DNA of 64,000 nucleotides from positions 356,695-420,694 of the forward strand of contig NW_002060947.1 in NCBI RefSeq assembly GCF_000150275.1. Direction: 5' to 3'. Position 1 is the stretch's first letter, and each line of letters opens with the position of its first letter. Shown one piece after another: positions 1-14,600 of the stretch. The translations under genes and the position numbers were made by a program. The notes under the pieces are model-generated. The model was not told where the DNA came from. It ran no database searches and worked only from the letters and a program-made list of their open reading frames with translations. The DNA is from Trichoplax adhaerens (taxonomy: Eukaryota > Placozoa > Uniplacotomia > Trichoplacea > Trichoplacidae).

Positions 1-3000
1 CATAATCTTCATTCTAAATGAAGTATTTAATGCTGCTTCGGTTACTTTGCTGATGAACTTTATAATTGCAATTTAGCAATTTTGTATCGCACTGACAAAA
101 ATCTATCTTTTAATTCTCGGTAAACAACTTCACTCTATCTTCTTTCTGCCAAGATAATAGGGCTCATTAGGAATGAGGAACAAATTACTGATGTGTAAAG
201 TAGAAAAGGAGATATTATTATATTTTCTGTATAATTAATTATTAATCCTATTGGAAATATACTCGAGATGTACTGGTATCATCATTTCACTTGAATACAG
301 ATGAACACTACCGTTTTTAAGTGAACGATTAACTCAAAGTATTCGTAAATCCCTTTTATTCAAGTTTACATTTTGAGAAGCTATCGTTGCGGAGTTGGGT
401 AAACAAAACCTAACACTATTCTCCGCCGCTAATGATGCTTAATATATGGTAATATAAGTAATAACATTAAGTATTCAAGAACTTAAGACAAAACGAAATC
501 AAACGCAGTAAAATACTCATTTAGTGAAGTATCCAATTAGATTCTATTAATAAACAGTTTATAAAGTGCAATAAAGTGTATTCAAAATATTAAAACTAGA
601 ACTAGTGTTGCAGGTAAATTTCACTTTATTACGTAAAATTGGCTCACCTAAATCTGTCGAAGACTATCTACCTTCAGTCTACAATTGTCTCGCCTATTTC
701 AAATAAACGTATGAATTATATTAAGTTGGTTATACTATCTGCCATAAATATCACCTAAAAATAGTGAAGATACCAATAAAAACTTATAACCAATGGTATA
801 ACTTGGGCTATTTCATACAATCTTATAATTCTGGCCTTAAGCTAACTCGAGGCTGCATTGCATGAAGTCTAGAATTATATTTTCTATAAACCTCGATTTT
901 ACTTAATATTTAAAAATGCACTTAGTTGTTTTTAATAAGTGCTTGCTTTAAGAAAGCTTTCAATCATCTTAATAGAATTGATTCTTTTAGTTGTTTTCTT
1001 AATTTATGCACTCTTTTTTAAATAACTAATCATCCCTTCTCCAAATCCTGTTTTAGTCGATTTCAGACGCTTAATCCATTAATTGAAAGCAATTTATTTA
1101 CTTTCTACAAAGATCACCGTTAATCTATTGATGAATAAATCAAATCCTTTTCTTACTAACAAGGATACAGTAGCTATTACTCCAGAACACTACAAATAAA
1201 TAGCCCACTGTTACGGTGTTATCTCACCATTTGAATAGATTTACGTAATCTTAGCTAATATGGTAGAACTGATGATAACTTGATGTTGTTGTTTACTAAT
1301 TATTGTCGATATATGACCATATTATGTTAAATGGATTGTTTGACAGTATCGGTAATATGTAATAATGATTACTATGACTTAATAGAATAATCTTATACTA
1401 TCTCTTAATCGTAATCATGTGTAATGAGGTATCGAAGTTGTTCTTGTTATTGTTACTAGTGCAAACTCCCGTCGCTTTACTGACGGTTTACGATAATGTG
1501 CTCATTTAACAGAGATTCAGTAACTTTATACCGTACCGTGTAGACCTGTCAGAGGTTCAGTAACTTTATATCGTGTACTGTGTACAGTACTGTACTGTAC
1601 TGTAATGTACTGTATGCTGTACAAATGCACGGTATATAAGTCGTCTTTACGTAAAATAAAAAGGGCGTTTAAGTTATAAGTTTGCTTAAGGACTTTTATC
1701 TTGCGTTTCCTTGCCACAAGCAATTCCGGTTTGTGACACCCACATATGAGTTTATTGGCAAGTTTATACCAGTACATTTACTCCTGGAATATGGATATCC
1801 ATTTCGCCTTCATGAAATTTACTACGAGGAAGTTACCGAATGATCATCATCCTTAGTCGTAGTTGTTAATTTTAATACTTTTGATCGGTAGAATGATATC
1901 AATCAAAAAGATTACTAGAAAGTCATCGGTAAACATTCTTTAATCTAATTTTCTGTTTAAAAGATACTTGAGCCACTCTAGCGTAACGATTAACTCAAAT
2001 GTTACAGTAAGTAATTCTGGATACTGAAGATATGATAAATGGATGCCTGTATTTTCGAAAAAAGGTCCCGCGTAATTTATTTAGAAACAGACTTCCATTT
2101 AATATTTTTTAACAGGAGCGATTTAGTATAGTAAAAATAGGGGCATCCGATTAATCTTAATGAATGATCAGTTTAAGTCAAAGTAATTCACAAACTCCTT
2201 TGATTGTATACAGATAGGCATCTGTGCATTTGGTTTTTAATAGAGTACGAATGTCGAGAGTTTACTATTGTGAATGATTGTCTTTAAGGGTACTCGAAAA
2301 TATTAAGATTTATGTTCCATAAAATCTTTTTATTGGCTTCAGGCTTTACATTTACGAGTACGTATTAATAATTCTAATTTGTTCTAATGCTGTTAAAGAT
2401 GCCACAATACATAACGATTAATCCACATCAAATAATTAACGAGCATCCGGGTATTAGTTTGTCAACGAGATATAAAATAAATCTTTGAAAGTAAACAGAA
2501 CTGCAGATTAGCTTCGTCTAAAATAAGTCCTTTCTATACGTGAATTACATTTATTGAATCATTCCATCGAGACCATCATGGATGATTGATGTGAATAATT
2601 CCTAATTATTGCACGTACTGTACGACATATTTTAACTTTTATTCATAATTATAATAAAGAATTGATATTTATTTTCGTAATTACTATTACGCTATGACTT
2701 GACAAATATTAATAATGTCCTCTGAAAGAGCTGCTATATTGAATAATTCCTTGGCTTATAAAAGACGCTATAAATGATCTCTAGTCAGAGTACGATTTTG
2801 TAGTATAATAATATAATAGTATAGATGGAAATAATAATATCCATAGTTGACCATCCATAATCTCATTATTTTATCTAAAGGAATACAATGAAAGCTGTGC
2901 TTATAAAGTAGAATTTCGATGCTCTTCATCACTCTTGCATTCTAACAATATCAACATATTTCAGACTGAATACGATTTTCCCCAATCTTTTAACAACTAA

Positions 3001-3377
3001 GTTAATTTAAGGCCTACTGCAATGAAAGTACATGTTGCATTTTATTACAAATAATGGACTACACTAATTGTACAAGAAGACTACTAGAAAATTGGACGTG
3101 TGCTTCCTAAATAAAGTCTTTAAGATTCATAGTTGCTGAATTCAATCCAAGGTATTCTTCCATGGTATCAAACATAACAGTCAGTCAAATCATATACTGC
3201 AGGCAATAAAAGTCAGACAATATCTTGACCTTTACTGCGCAAAGTTTGAGTACATACTAAGTTGTTGTTTGTAACAATGCATGAAAGTACAATTAATTAA
3301 TTGTCAAATACTTTTTAGTTTTTACTATTTTATAGTATAATCTATAGTAGTAAAGGCTGTAGTGTACTTTTATAATT
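1..3377. other. Intergenic, no gene recognised
   Basis: I see no convincing exon on either strand here. The only long open frame (1526-1777, minus) runs through a TACTGTAC-type repeat and has no recognisable domain. A 40-bp imperfect tandem repeat and the TACTGTAC run are annotated separately. The stretch downstream of the TDG stop (below 3378) presumably holds its 3' UTR. Confidence 0.6.
1512..1623. repeat. 40-bp imperfect tandem repeat plus TACTGTAC run
   Basis: A unit beginning AGATTCAGTAACTTTATA at 1512 recurs with changes at 1552 (AGGTTCAGTAACTTTATA), a period of 40 bp. It runs into a short-period stretch at about 1575-1623 built of overlapping TACTG/GTAC words, which are self-complementary. 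Similar GTACTGTAC words recur at 4444-4530 on the other side of TDG. Confidence 0.7.
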
Positions 3378-4290
3378 TTATTTACAGTTGTCACGCAAGT
3401 CTTTCAACTCTTGAAAAAATTTAATTTTATCCTTTGCTGTTGGAAATGAAGCTGTTCGTGGTGAAGTTGATGGCATGACATAAATGTTGCAAGTTAGTGT
3501 CTTTCCCAAGACCGTTACATTATCTGGTTGCAATCCGTAGTTGCATTTCGATCCGGAAAAGATTTCATAAATACCTACAGTATAGTGATTCAATTAATTA
3601 TTGGATGGACCGAGCTAACGTAAGAACGAGGTCTCTTTAGCGGCATACTGGATATAATTTCGAGATAAACTAACCTTTACCATTAAAACATACAATTCGG
3701 GGTTTAAATGCTATAATCTTGTTTAATAAACCATCGATTCCATCTTTAATTTCTGTTCGGGATAAGTCAGCGTAGCTAGGTGTCGTTCTGTCAACTATAT
3801 TAGTAAATCCAATGCCAAATTGGAGGCAATCAGCATCATTATCGCAAGTCAGCTTTTGGTTGATTAGTCCAGATTCAGAAAGGCAGGGCCAAAAATGATT
3901 CCTAGGATTGCCATAGTGGTGTCCGTAGGCTGCGGACCAAACACCAGGATTGATACCTACAAATAGTAGGTCTAGATTTTGTGCTAGATAATCCGGCAAT
4001 TTTAGCTTTAACACATCATCCAATGGCATACCAGCTACTGTACGAGAACGCTGCGTTTTCTTCTTCGCTTTGACAATAGCCAAGTTGGTGTTACCTTTCC
4101 GAGAAGTTGACTTTCCTTCGCCATCACTACTACATTTAGTCTTTGACGGGAGAAAGTATGGACTAACAACGACACCTTGACTCTTCTTGCCCATCCAAAT
4201 CCAACGATCGAGAAGCGAAACTTCAGCCCAGTCTTTGTGCCAGTGATCTTCGCATGAAGAAGAAATAAAGCAAATTAAACAGCCATTATC
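3378..4290 (-). CDS. TDG: Thymine DNA glycosylase (family 2 uracil/thymine DNA glycosylase), two exons seen
   Basis: This nuclear base-excision-repair enzyme removes T or U from G mismatches and, in vertebrates, oxidised 5-methylcytosine. Exon 1 is 4290 or 4194 down to 3675 and exon 2 is 3574-3378; the 100-nt intron splits a Gly codon and has GT/AG ends. Numbering from Met at 4194 (238 residues), GINPG at 80-84 is the family motif with the catalytic Asn (82), followed by HHYGNPRNHFW (92-102), GIGFTNIVDRTTP, and in exon 2 IYEIFSG and VMPSTSPRTASFP, whose Arg matches the DNA-inserting Arg loop of vertebrate TDG. The N-terminus is Lys/Ser-rich, as in TDG. The start is uncertain: the frame stays open upstream of Met 4194 (including DHWHKDWAEVSLLDRW) to a possible AG acceptor at 4292-4291, so a further 5' exon is likely. 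The catalytic core is complete. Family identity is very secure; the N-terminus is not. Confidence 0.93.
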
Positions 4291-7200
4291 CTACAATGAT
4301 GTATGGAGATTATTCTATTATAGTAGCGTAAAGGAAAACGTTCGATAAGCTACCTCAATACAAGATTAATTCAAAGAAACTAGTTCACACTTTAACCAGC
4401 CATTTTGAATCCCGGATTCAACAAGCAAAACGCCTGCATGGCTGTACTGTACCTACAGTACTTTACCGTACAGTATCATGGACCACAGGTGACTGTACCC
4501 TTTACAGTGGATAGTTCTGTACAGTACTTTGCATCAGGCCATGTCCGGCTGTCTGTATATCAAAAGAGGTAGAAAGAAAAATCTCTATAATATGTCGTTG
4601 TCATCGTTATGTCTGTTTGCCTGCAAAGATGTCATAAAAATACTACCGTACGGGATATATTCTAATATTTATATGATTAATGGTGGTCAAGTAGTATGAT
4701 GACTAATTGTACAGAAAGCTTATAGTATAAGTATGCTTATATTCTTGTTGAGGCAGAGCTTGTAGAATGTTTTAAAAAGTACTTTTTACTCTACTGGTAG
4801 TTCTTGGTAAAAGGAGTGGGATAACCAACGACTCTTTGTTTGTTGCTAAAACTGATCAAACTTGACTATTTTTCTTTTTTATACAGGTCTTTTTACTCTG
4901 CTAGAAGACTGGAATTATGCAGCTGCATACTGATATATTAATACCTTTTAAGCCATTAATGTATTAGTATTGTGTATTTGTAATAACTGCTAATATAGGA
5001 TTTTTATAAAAGGAAAGACTACTAATACACAAAATCATAAACCCAAACTTGATTGCAAAATCAGCCAATTTACTATAATCTTACATTTACACAAATAGTA
5101 ATGATAAGTATACAGATAATATTACAAAAATTGTATAATTATCTATAAAGAAATATGCAAAAATTTAGAGGTAAATAATTTAAATTATAATATTTACGGT
5201 GGTATACGTATATCACTACTGCAACGCTTGCTGTATCATCTACTGATATCACATATTTCACACTACGGCAAAGACATATCGCTTTGATGATTACTTTGGT
5301 GTAGATAGTTTCTCATTGCTCTTAACAATTAAAATCATATAAAGTCAAGAATGGATATCAGTAAGTAACGAAATTGCCAATTATAGGATTCAAGTTGTTA
5401 ATAATTATTTCATTTTTTTCCACTGCTTGCCCTATCATTAAACCAATCTGCAACCCAGTCTCATTTGAGATACAGGCAATCTATGTTGAAATCCTGTCAA
5501 TAAATTTATATTTATTAAGCAGCCTGTATTCTGTTACTTCGGTGCTATACATTACTACCCCTTATAATCATCCATTTTGCTGGTATGGATACTTGATTGG
5601 CTGATAGCGCTCATTAATAGATGAGGTATGCTAGATGTATACTACAATTTATGCACTAAGATCAACTTTGATGGCAAATCCAGTTCCATTTTTTGCTACA
5701 TTTGTTGCAATGGAATCAGTTTGCTATCTTGTTATTCAGGATAGTTTCAGAATTATTATCGCAATATGATTACAAAATTGCAGCTTCAACCAAAAAAAAT
5801 TGCCATACGTACTGATCTAACCACTAAGACAAAACCGCATATCAATATAAAACAAGGACTATTTTCATATTATTTTACGAAAGCATGATAGCAGATCATG
5901 CTATAATACCCTTTCTTAAGCGAAATAGCTTTGATACCTATTTCGTAGTACTAAACATTTTAGCACTTCGCTTAGAATTGTAATTAGCTAACGCGAACAT
6001 GTTTCATATTTAAGAATAAATATTAAACTAGAGATCTAACCAAATATATTGTAAAGACTTACAGGTACGGTGTAGGTTATAAGGAAATAAGATATCGTTA
6101 TGGGATTGATTTATTCCAAAAAGAAGGTCAGTCAGTAAGGTGAAATGAAGAAGAAGCATAAGCATCAGCAACGATTTTTTCTAAATAAATAACTTAGACC
6201 TTAAATTTATTAAAATTTGCAGCTTCAAGTTCGAGTGAGCTATTTCCATTTTTGTTTGCGGCAATGACGTAATAGAAATAATATCGAAGAACTAATGATC
6301 TCTTTTCTTCACATTTCTTTAATGCCTCAACCATTCTATAATAGGAAATAATCGTGGATATTGAATTATCTTTTCTCATTTAATGATAAAAATTAGGTCG
6401 TATATTCTTCTAGCCGATCAGCTTAAATACACTATCATGCGTAGTAACATTAGCTATTTCGATTAAAGTGGTATAGCGTATAAGAACAGCATAAAAATAG
6501 AAAATTTTTGATATTTCCGAATTCTTATTATGATATCGGTTTTGATATCCTTTAAATATAAAACTATTTGTGCGGTCTATTGCTGTATGATACAGTTTGT
6601 GTAGCTACTACGTGCTTACCATTTAAAATTATCTTACGTTGGTTTCAGATTTACATGCGATATAATACACTGGAAAAGTAAACTCAGTCGTAGTCGCTTA
6701 AAATAAAATTTAATTTATTACTGAAGTATTTAAATTGTTTTATCTCTTATCTACGTCTAGTTTCTGTTAGAGGATTTAGCTGTACTTCATGAAGATCTTT
6801 TTAACGTTTCCTATGCTTCCTAGGAATTCAACACAATTATCTAGTTCTAATAGAATTTCAATGTAAATTGACTCATTTCTGATTTGTTAACAAAAAAATT
6901 CGTTTGTGGTATTAAATTAGCACCTATATTTGGCGCTATTGCAACAATAAATGTTAGTATAGCTTATAACTTGATGATGTTAATGTAGTACGTACCATCA
7001 ATAATATTTACCTCCCAACTTCATCATAAGGCAGGGGAACACTTTTATAACAATTTTCGTTATAATATAACCATCTTCCATATAATGTTCTATCCATTGC
7101 AATATCGAAAAACTGTATTGAAAATTATTTACCGCAAAACATTTCAATTAATACTTATAAGTCTCAACAATAAATTTATAATAAATTAGAATATGATAAG

Positions 7201-8666
7201 CGGCATTATATCTGTAAGTTGTGTTTCAGATTTTTTTATGGACGATAGAAGGAAAAACACGGTAAGAAAATTTAGCTTGTATTTAGAAAACAGTCAGATA
7301 TAGCTTAAATTGATTGAGCCGCCTATTTTTAGCTTACCAAACGATTTCATTTATTTATTTTTAGTAAATTCGTAGTAAAAAAAAGGTTGGTGTTAGCCTC
7401 CAGCTATAGTTTGAATGTACTGATGTCTTTCGTTTGCTAGATATTGGTCGAGATTTTGACGTAGATCCTTTAGATGTAGCATACTTAGTCTGCCGTTCGG
7501 TTATAACCTGCGGTAGCTGGATTAAACAGTTATCATAAACGAAGCTGAGAATAATTGAGGTGGTATAAGTTGACTGAGAATAGCACAATTATAGGTTTAG
7601 ACAAGCAGAGTGACGAATCTATGAAAACTAGATCAATGAGATCTTTCTTTAGTAGTCCTTGATGAGACTGTAAGTGATACAAATCTCTGAATGTAGATAT
7701 TAATCAAAGGAAAATAATCAAATAACGTCCTCTTTATCCTACTGAATACTGCATACTTAGAGTGTATTGGCACAATAAACTTTATATTCCGCTATTACGT
7801 AAACTGCAAGACATGAGCTTTCTATTAAAAGCACCCAACAAGAGGGTTATGTTAAGGGACATAAATATGTATTAGCCAACTTTATTATGGTACCGCCTGT
7901 ATACTGTATATGAGCACAACCGTTTCTTCTATACCTTTATGTCACAACCAAGTTTGCAATACAAAGATTGGCGGGATTCTTTCCTCTAAAGTAGTCTTAA
8001 CCATCCAAGCAACTAACTCTAAGGCAAGCTCAGTGATTTTAACTAACTATAGGTTTTAATTTCATTAGTATTGGTTAAAATTAGCACTAGTTTGACAATT
8101 TTTATCCTAGCCTTAGTTGAAAGGATTGATTCATCAAGATTGTAGCATTAAGTAGCTGTAGCTCTTTATAATTTCATTAAGTATGGATCCCTAACCACTA
8201 ATTTCTGATCTTCAATCTCCCTTAATTGTTTTTATTTCAAAGTTTTTGGTTTTTACGACTTTAAAGTTGGCTATCATTGCTTGTATTGTAATCAAGATGT
8301 TATTAAATTCATCATTGGTAATTTAGTAATCACAGTACCATTGGATACCTGATACAACATTTGGGTTAATAAAGAACAACTGATGAAAAGTTAATTTAGC
8401 TATTTAATTTTCATAACAATTAGTCTTTCACGATTATTTAGCCAATCACCAGTCGTCTTTTATTATATTGACCCCGTACATTATTTAAGTTGTTTCGCAA
8501 TTGTTATTCTACTCTAAGAGATGGTACTATAGTTATTAAAAGCTGTTTATTAACAAGTCAATCTTATAATTGACAGCTCCATTTTTCCTGATTACTTCGG
8601 AACTTTCATAATCCATTTGGACATTAATTTACTGAAATACTTATTGGAACAGGAATAGAAATCAAA
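4291..8666. other. Intergenic / possible TDG 5' region
   Basis: No gene recognised. Minus-strand open stretches at 6194-6379 and 7361-7588 (the latter Ser/Lys/Arg-rich) could be upstream exons of TDG, but I found no matching splice partners. A plus-strand frame at 5374-5604 is hydrophobic and unrecognised. A cluster of GTACTGTAC/TACAGTAC words lies at 4444-4530. The last few hundred bases should hold the promoter and 5' UTR of LRR gene A. Confidence 0.5.
4442..4536. repeat. Cluster of self-complementary TACAGTAC words
   Basis: Several interleaved copies of GTACTGTAC, TACAGTAC and CCGTACAGTA lie within 95 bases just upstream of the TDG exons, able to form small cruciforms. The same words form the run near 1575-1623. 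No terminal repeats or open frame indicate a mobile element. Confidence 0.5.
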
Positions 8667-11600
8667 ATGAAGTATATTACTGCTGCTTGTATCCTGCAAT
8701 CTATACTTTGTACCCTAGGTAAAATGTATGCGAACTCATAGATAACACAGAGTAATTCTATTTCAAAAGTCGATCTAAAAGAATTGACGATAACATCTTT
8801 AATAGTTTAAGACATTGTTATTTTACTAGGAAGCCGCCATGCAGTGTTGCTCTACAGCCACATTTCTAAGCAGATTCTAAATTTTAAATCATTGCCATAG
8901 CTCTTTGTAAGAGATATTAAATAGCAAGATAAGCTTATATAGGCAGTTTACTAAATCGATGATTTTGTAGTATGGCGCGCTTAATAGAAAACTTTAGAGA
9001 ACTGAACGGTACCATACCTGTTGCTTTTAGTGAAGATCAAGAAAGAACACGGAGACACACAGATCATTGCATTTAATAACATCGTAAATCTAGCTGCACA
9101 ATCTTTAGTATAATTTATGTATTCATTAAATACTAACAGGCCTTTTATTGCCACCGGTTTTCAGTAATATAAAGCCAAGTTTTTAGAATAATTTTTTGAT
9201 ATCTAATCTATTTGATAGTTTTTTATCAAAAATCCAATTGTTATGATCGATCTAAAATATATAATGATAATAGTATATTAATCTATCCCTTGGAATCCTC
9301 ATGACTTGATCAGCTACTATAATATTCTTATTTTTAAAGTTGTTAACACTGCTTCAGTTGATCTAAGTTACCTTAAATTTATAAAATTAAATCCCAGTCT
9401 ATTTCTCTCTATAACAGTTTATACTCAGTGCCCGACTCCTTGCAAATGTCCTGATTCCAAAACAATCGACTGTTCATCCACTAACAGTATACCGCGCCCA
9501 CCTACGAAGCTTACTCAGTATACCAATTTGTAAGTTTATTTTATGTTCAAATTATTAACTGGAAAACGATCTCCATTCGATACTATTATTGATAGTATTC
9601 CGACTAAAAATTAATCATACTGTCACAAAACAGCTTTGCAACAAGATAACGCAATATACGATCAATAAGTCAATTCCTTGAACCACGTATCAAGGAACGA
9701 TATCTGCACTATCACGAACACTTTTGCTCTACTAGCAGACTACACAAAGACTTAAACGCCTCGTATTTTACGTTAAACACTAAGTTGGAGAATTCACTTT
9801 ATTGCACGATATACTGCATTTATATACTACTTCTCAATAGTTCATGAGTCATAGTTAATACAATTAACCTCGGAATCATTTACTGAATTAGATATTAATT
9901 TTAGCTGCTGCTCCCTTAATGCAGACAACAGTATTTACAAACATAGACATGTAATGACTAATACAGAATAGTCAGATTACGATATGTCCTATCACGGAAT
10001 ATTTCCATGATAATTTACAGTCTACCATAAGTAAATTACAATCACAATGATTCAAACTGTAAGTAGATGATTTGCATTCCCCATTATAACTATTAATTTC
10101 AGTATGTGTATAAGTGTCACTGTCATAAAAAGTCAGTGCTATATTAAAACACAGTATATCCAAATTAGAAGTTAACTAAATAAGGATAGTCTAATAGAAT
10201 TATCCTAACATAGTTATTTCTACTGCAACACAGTATTCAACACTGTAACACATACGTATGTAAGTTCTAATTTTGATACAAAATCTTGATAGATATACAG
10301 TACAAAGATCACAGTATAGTCATTGAAGATGACAGTAGAGAATATTTATAACTCTTCTACTCGGATTTACTGTTGTCGATAAACGTAACTTATTTAATCG
10401 AGAAAAACCAATGAAAATAGTTTTATAAGCACTATTTATATCTGGACTATTTTTAAGCAATCTTTTAAATTTTATGAAGAAATTTCTGATTAAAATATAT
10501 TCGTTCTTTGCCAAGATTGTTTTTGCTATGAAACCTCTTAATAATAATAACTTAAATTCGAGGTCGTTTATTTATATCATACCAACTTTGGATTGGAAAG
10601 TCATCATTCGTTGTAATTTAATTCTATTGACGATATATATTGCAAAATGTAGCCTTTCAATAAATTAATTGCCGCTAAACTGGATTTAATCGGTTTACTT
10701 TGATAGCATAATGAGAGGGACTCAATTATCCAATATTCCTTATAATGCTTTTGAAAACTATCCTTCCTTACTTCATATGTAAGACATCCGTTCACTATTT
10801 AATCAGATAAAGTATTAATATAATTAAATTTCAAATTATTGTATTTATGATAGTTTAAATAATCATTAATAATTAATCGAACGAATGCGATAATAATATT
10901 TTAATCAGCCAATCTAATTTCAATTTGGGATTACTCTTATGCCTTAAAGTTATAGTTGGTATAATCTAATATTCAATAAATTGATATAAAAGTAGATTAG
11001 CTTAACACCATCTGTAAATAAAGGCATCATCGTAAGTGTGCAGATTCTTTCTAGCAAAGTTTTAACATCAAAACTATATAATCAAAAATTATAGAGATAT
11101 GAAGCAAAATCAAATCAGAAGTGTATCCTCTCAAGCCTTTGATAAAATCCTCTTTCTATCTTCGCTGTAACTATTTTACAATTAATTCATGTAAAGTGGT
11201 TTTATGAATTTGATTCTAGAGTACTTAATATGCCGATATAAGATTCTTAAAATGCCAACAATAACATTAGATTATATAGTTTTACAGTACTAAATCCATA
11301 TACTAACGCTATGACGATTTATGACTGTTTTTTTGATATTATTCTTAAGTGATCTGTCTAATAACAAGTTAACAGCCATGCCCGGTAATTTGTTTGTCAG
11401 AATAAGTACATTAGCAGAACTGTAAGTACTTTGAACTAAAATATCGATCAATTTCGTTGTTTATTTTTATTACAGTTAGACATTTTACGAAACTTGCTAT
11501 GATTTGTATATTGTATAAGGGTAAGCTGCAAGTCATAACTGTGCAATTAACAATTCTTTAGATTCTTGAGCAATAACAACATTCAAACAATCGATAGTAA

Positions 11601-14600
11601 CGCTTTTAAGAGTTTAGATTCCTTAAAAATACTGTAAGTAAGCTGTAGCTTTCCTTCACTACATTAACTTAAGAAAATGTAAAACTGATTGAATTTACAT
11701 ATCTTTCTTCAGAAAGCTTGATAATAACGCCATCACTAAAATCCCATACAATACCTTGAAGAATCTAAAGCAGATCTCAACATTGTAAGTAGATATTTCG
11801 AGAAGAGTTTTTGTTAGCAATGATACTTCAACTTTATAAATCTCCACAACAAATTATATTGTGTCCCAATGCAATTATAATTATAAATTTAATTTAAGAA
11901 CTGGACGAAATAAATTTTTCTAAACCATAATATCTGTTATTATTGAAAAAATGTGCATATAGGAATTTGAAAAACAACTCTTTTTCTAAAATTGAAAGCA
12001 ACAACTTCAATTTACCAACATTAAGTATATTGTATGTGATAAATTGTATATTTGGAGAATTCTTCAATGGAAAATTTTATTTGCAAAACTATCAGTCAAC
12101 TTTGTGAAAATAGATTTGAAAATTTTGTACCTACTGATTAATTAGATGAAAATGAAAGCTGATATAGGAACTACTTCATTTGCAGGTATCTTAATTTTAA
12201 TAAAATTAATCAAATTCCGGACAGCGCATTTACTGGAGCTATTAATTTAAAAATCCTGTAAGAATAATCTATATCAATTTTATTTGACCGATGCATTCGT
12301 AATTATCGTATAAACTTAATTTATACGCTTAATAAAGTATAGGTGCTGTATTTATTCCTAATAATTTCGATTGTTACAAAAGCCTGAAAAAGATTTTTTA
12401 TAAGCAACGTAAAATTTAAATCGCTCAAACAGTGCATTTAATAATAATTACTATTGATCTTTACGTCTCTTACGAAGGGATTTACAATCAAATCGTATTG
12501 CAGCCATTAGCAAGAATTTATTGCAGCCTGCTAACTTATTAAAATTGATGTAAGTCAAACTGGATGTGTTAGGTAATAATCTGCAGATATAAATGGCGTG
12601 TACTGTTACCATGTACTATATATTTGGGGCTGATAAGGATACGGAATTAACTCAAAGAATTGACATAGGGCTTATCATACCATCCCTTATACTTTAACAA
12701 TTTGCAATAGCGTATGATACTCAGTGACAATATAAATTAAATTTTAACTTTTTCAGCTCGCTAAACAGAAATCGTATCACTAACATTGAAGATGGCTCTT
12801 TTAATTCCAATCTTATGCTGGAACACATGTTAGTATCTTCAGGTTTCTTCTAATAGAAATAGAATTTTTATTTACTATATACCTTATGAAACTGTGCATA
12901 TTAAAGTATGCCATTCTTGCTCTAATGGATATCTTCTATTGCTTTAATGCCATAATACCACTTAATTTGGTCACTATAGTGATTTAAATGGGAATATGTT
13001 GACCAAAATCTCCAAGAAAACTTTTGGATCTTTATCGAAGCTTGTAGAACTGTAAGAATATAACTAAAAGCTTTAAATAGTTACCGTATATTGGCTAAAA
13101 GAATTCAAATAATATTAAACTCTAACCATTCAACTATTTTTAATTTGAGCATATTGCTATATCAAATTAAACGAATCAACAGTATACTCGTATCGATACC
13201 GGTAGTCACTTATCAATCAGTCAGGAAATCGTAAGCCACTTAGCTAGAAATTAAATAGATTTTGACTATCATTTCCAAATCATAAGTTACCTAGAAAAGA
13301 ATCAAATCCATTCCATCGCCGATAACGCATTTCAGTCATTGACTGCATTGCAAACACTGTAAGTTTTTTTATTTGTTTTCAGTAGCATACACGATATCTC
13401 AAGAGGCGCTGTGTTGCCGTTAAGTCACTTTCGTCTACACTCAAAGATTGCTTCAGTAGTTACCGAAATTCTTTTCAATTTTTGCAATGATTATACTCAT
13501 AGCCCAAATAATCGCATGTTCCTTTTAGCGACTTGGGGTATAATGCAATTAGCAGCATCTCAGCCAAAACATTCGCCAATTTGAAGCAACTACAGGTTCT
13601 GTAAGTAGGTTTCATTGTCTATGCTTTCGCTAGTTTGAGATCATTTTACAGCGGCTAATAATTGATTTGACGTCATTTTATTGCATAAAAGAAATGTTGC
13701 TAGATTTAAAAGTATTCTCTTTCAGAATGTTGACCTCAAATTGCGTTACAAGTATCACTGACAGCGCCTTTAAAGATTTAATGAGCCTGAAGACCTTGTA
13801 ATAGTTTTAAAATTGCAGCATACTTTATTAGAATAATTGTGTCACATTTGATTTTAAAACTCTCATATACATTAAATTTTATCCCATTATGTGTTAGCAT
13901 TTTCCTCCTTATATCTCAGTTTATGATGTAAATTAAATCTGATAGGCTGCTGTCTTCTAATCGCCTTACTGTTATTAAGGACAATACACTTAAAGGCTTG
14001 AATAATCTCGTCTTCATGTAAGGTTTACTTTTTCATTACCGAAACTATAAAATTACCTAATGTCTAAAATAATTCCAAGTAACTACGCGAACTTAATTTT
14101 AGTACAGCTAACTGATCAATTTGTGTAATGGTTTTATTTAGAAATCTATTTAATAACTATTTAGCCTGTACTTCATCTAAGGCGTTTACCAGTGCTACTA
14201 AGCTGCAAACTCTGTAAGCTTCATTTATAACGAGAAAAAATGATTTAGTACAATTGTAAAAGTAATGATTCGGTAAATTATTTAACATGCAGACATAGCA
14301 ACTTTTCTAAAGCCTGCTGTGGCATTCCAGCATCCGTTACTTGCATGCCACGCGTGCCTGCCAATTGTGCGGGAAATTCTGGGACTACATGTTTAAATGT
14401 TATGGCAACTCCACCGCCAGCATCTGGAATGTGCAGTAGGAGGTAATATAAAATTTAAAATAGCTTCCATAACTTAATTAATTAATAAACTTCATACTTT
14501 AAGTCTGCTAACGTCATAACTATAAACTTCAAGTGCGGCGTAAATGGCAGTCAGTAATATCATATCAGAAGGCACACTTAGAACATTCGACATCATAATC

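Noticed and set aside
1526-1777. 83-codon minus-strand ORF
   Set aside because: A third of it is a translation of the TACTGTAC repeat; no domain.
5374-5604. Hydrophobic 76-codon ORF that might be a membrane-protein fragment
   Set aside because: Does not begin with ATG at a clear start, no conserved motif, no neighbouring exons.
6194-6379. 61-codon minus-strand ORF
   Set aside because: No motif and no splice partners; treated as a chance frame.
7361-7588. Ser/Lys/Arg-rich minus-strand ORF, possible TDG upstream exon
   Set aside because: Composition is suggestive, but I could not match donor and acceptor phases to the TDG exon at 4290.
9984-10057. CT|GTAAGT donor between LRRNT and LRR1 of gene A
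   Set aside because: The phase 2 frame before it contains a stop and lacks LRR spacing; LRR1 is clearly at 10707 by its conserved motif.
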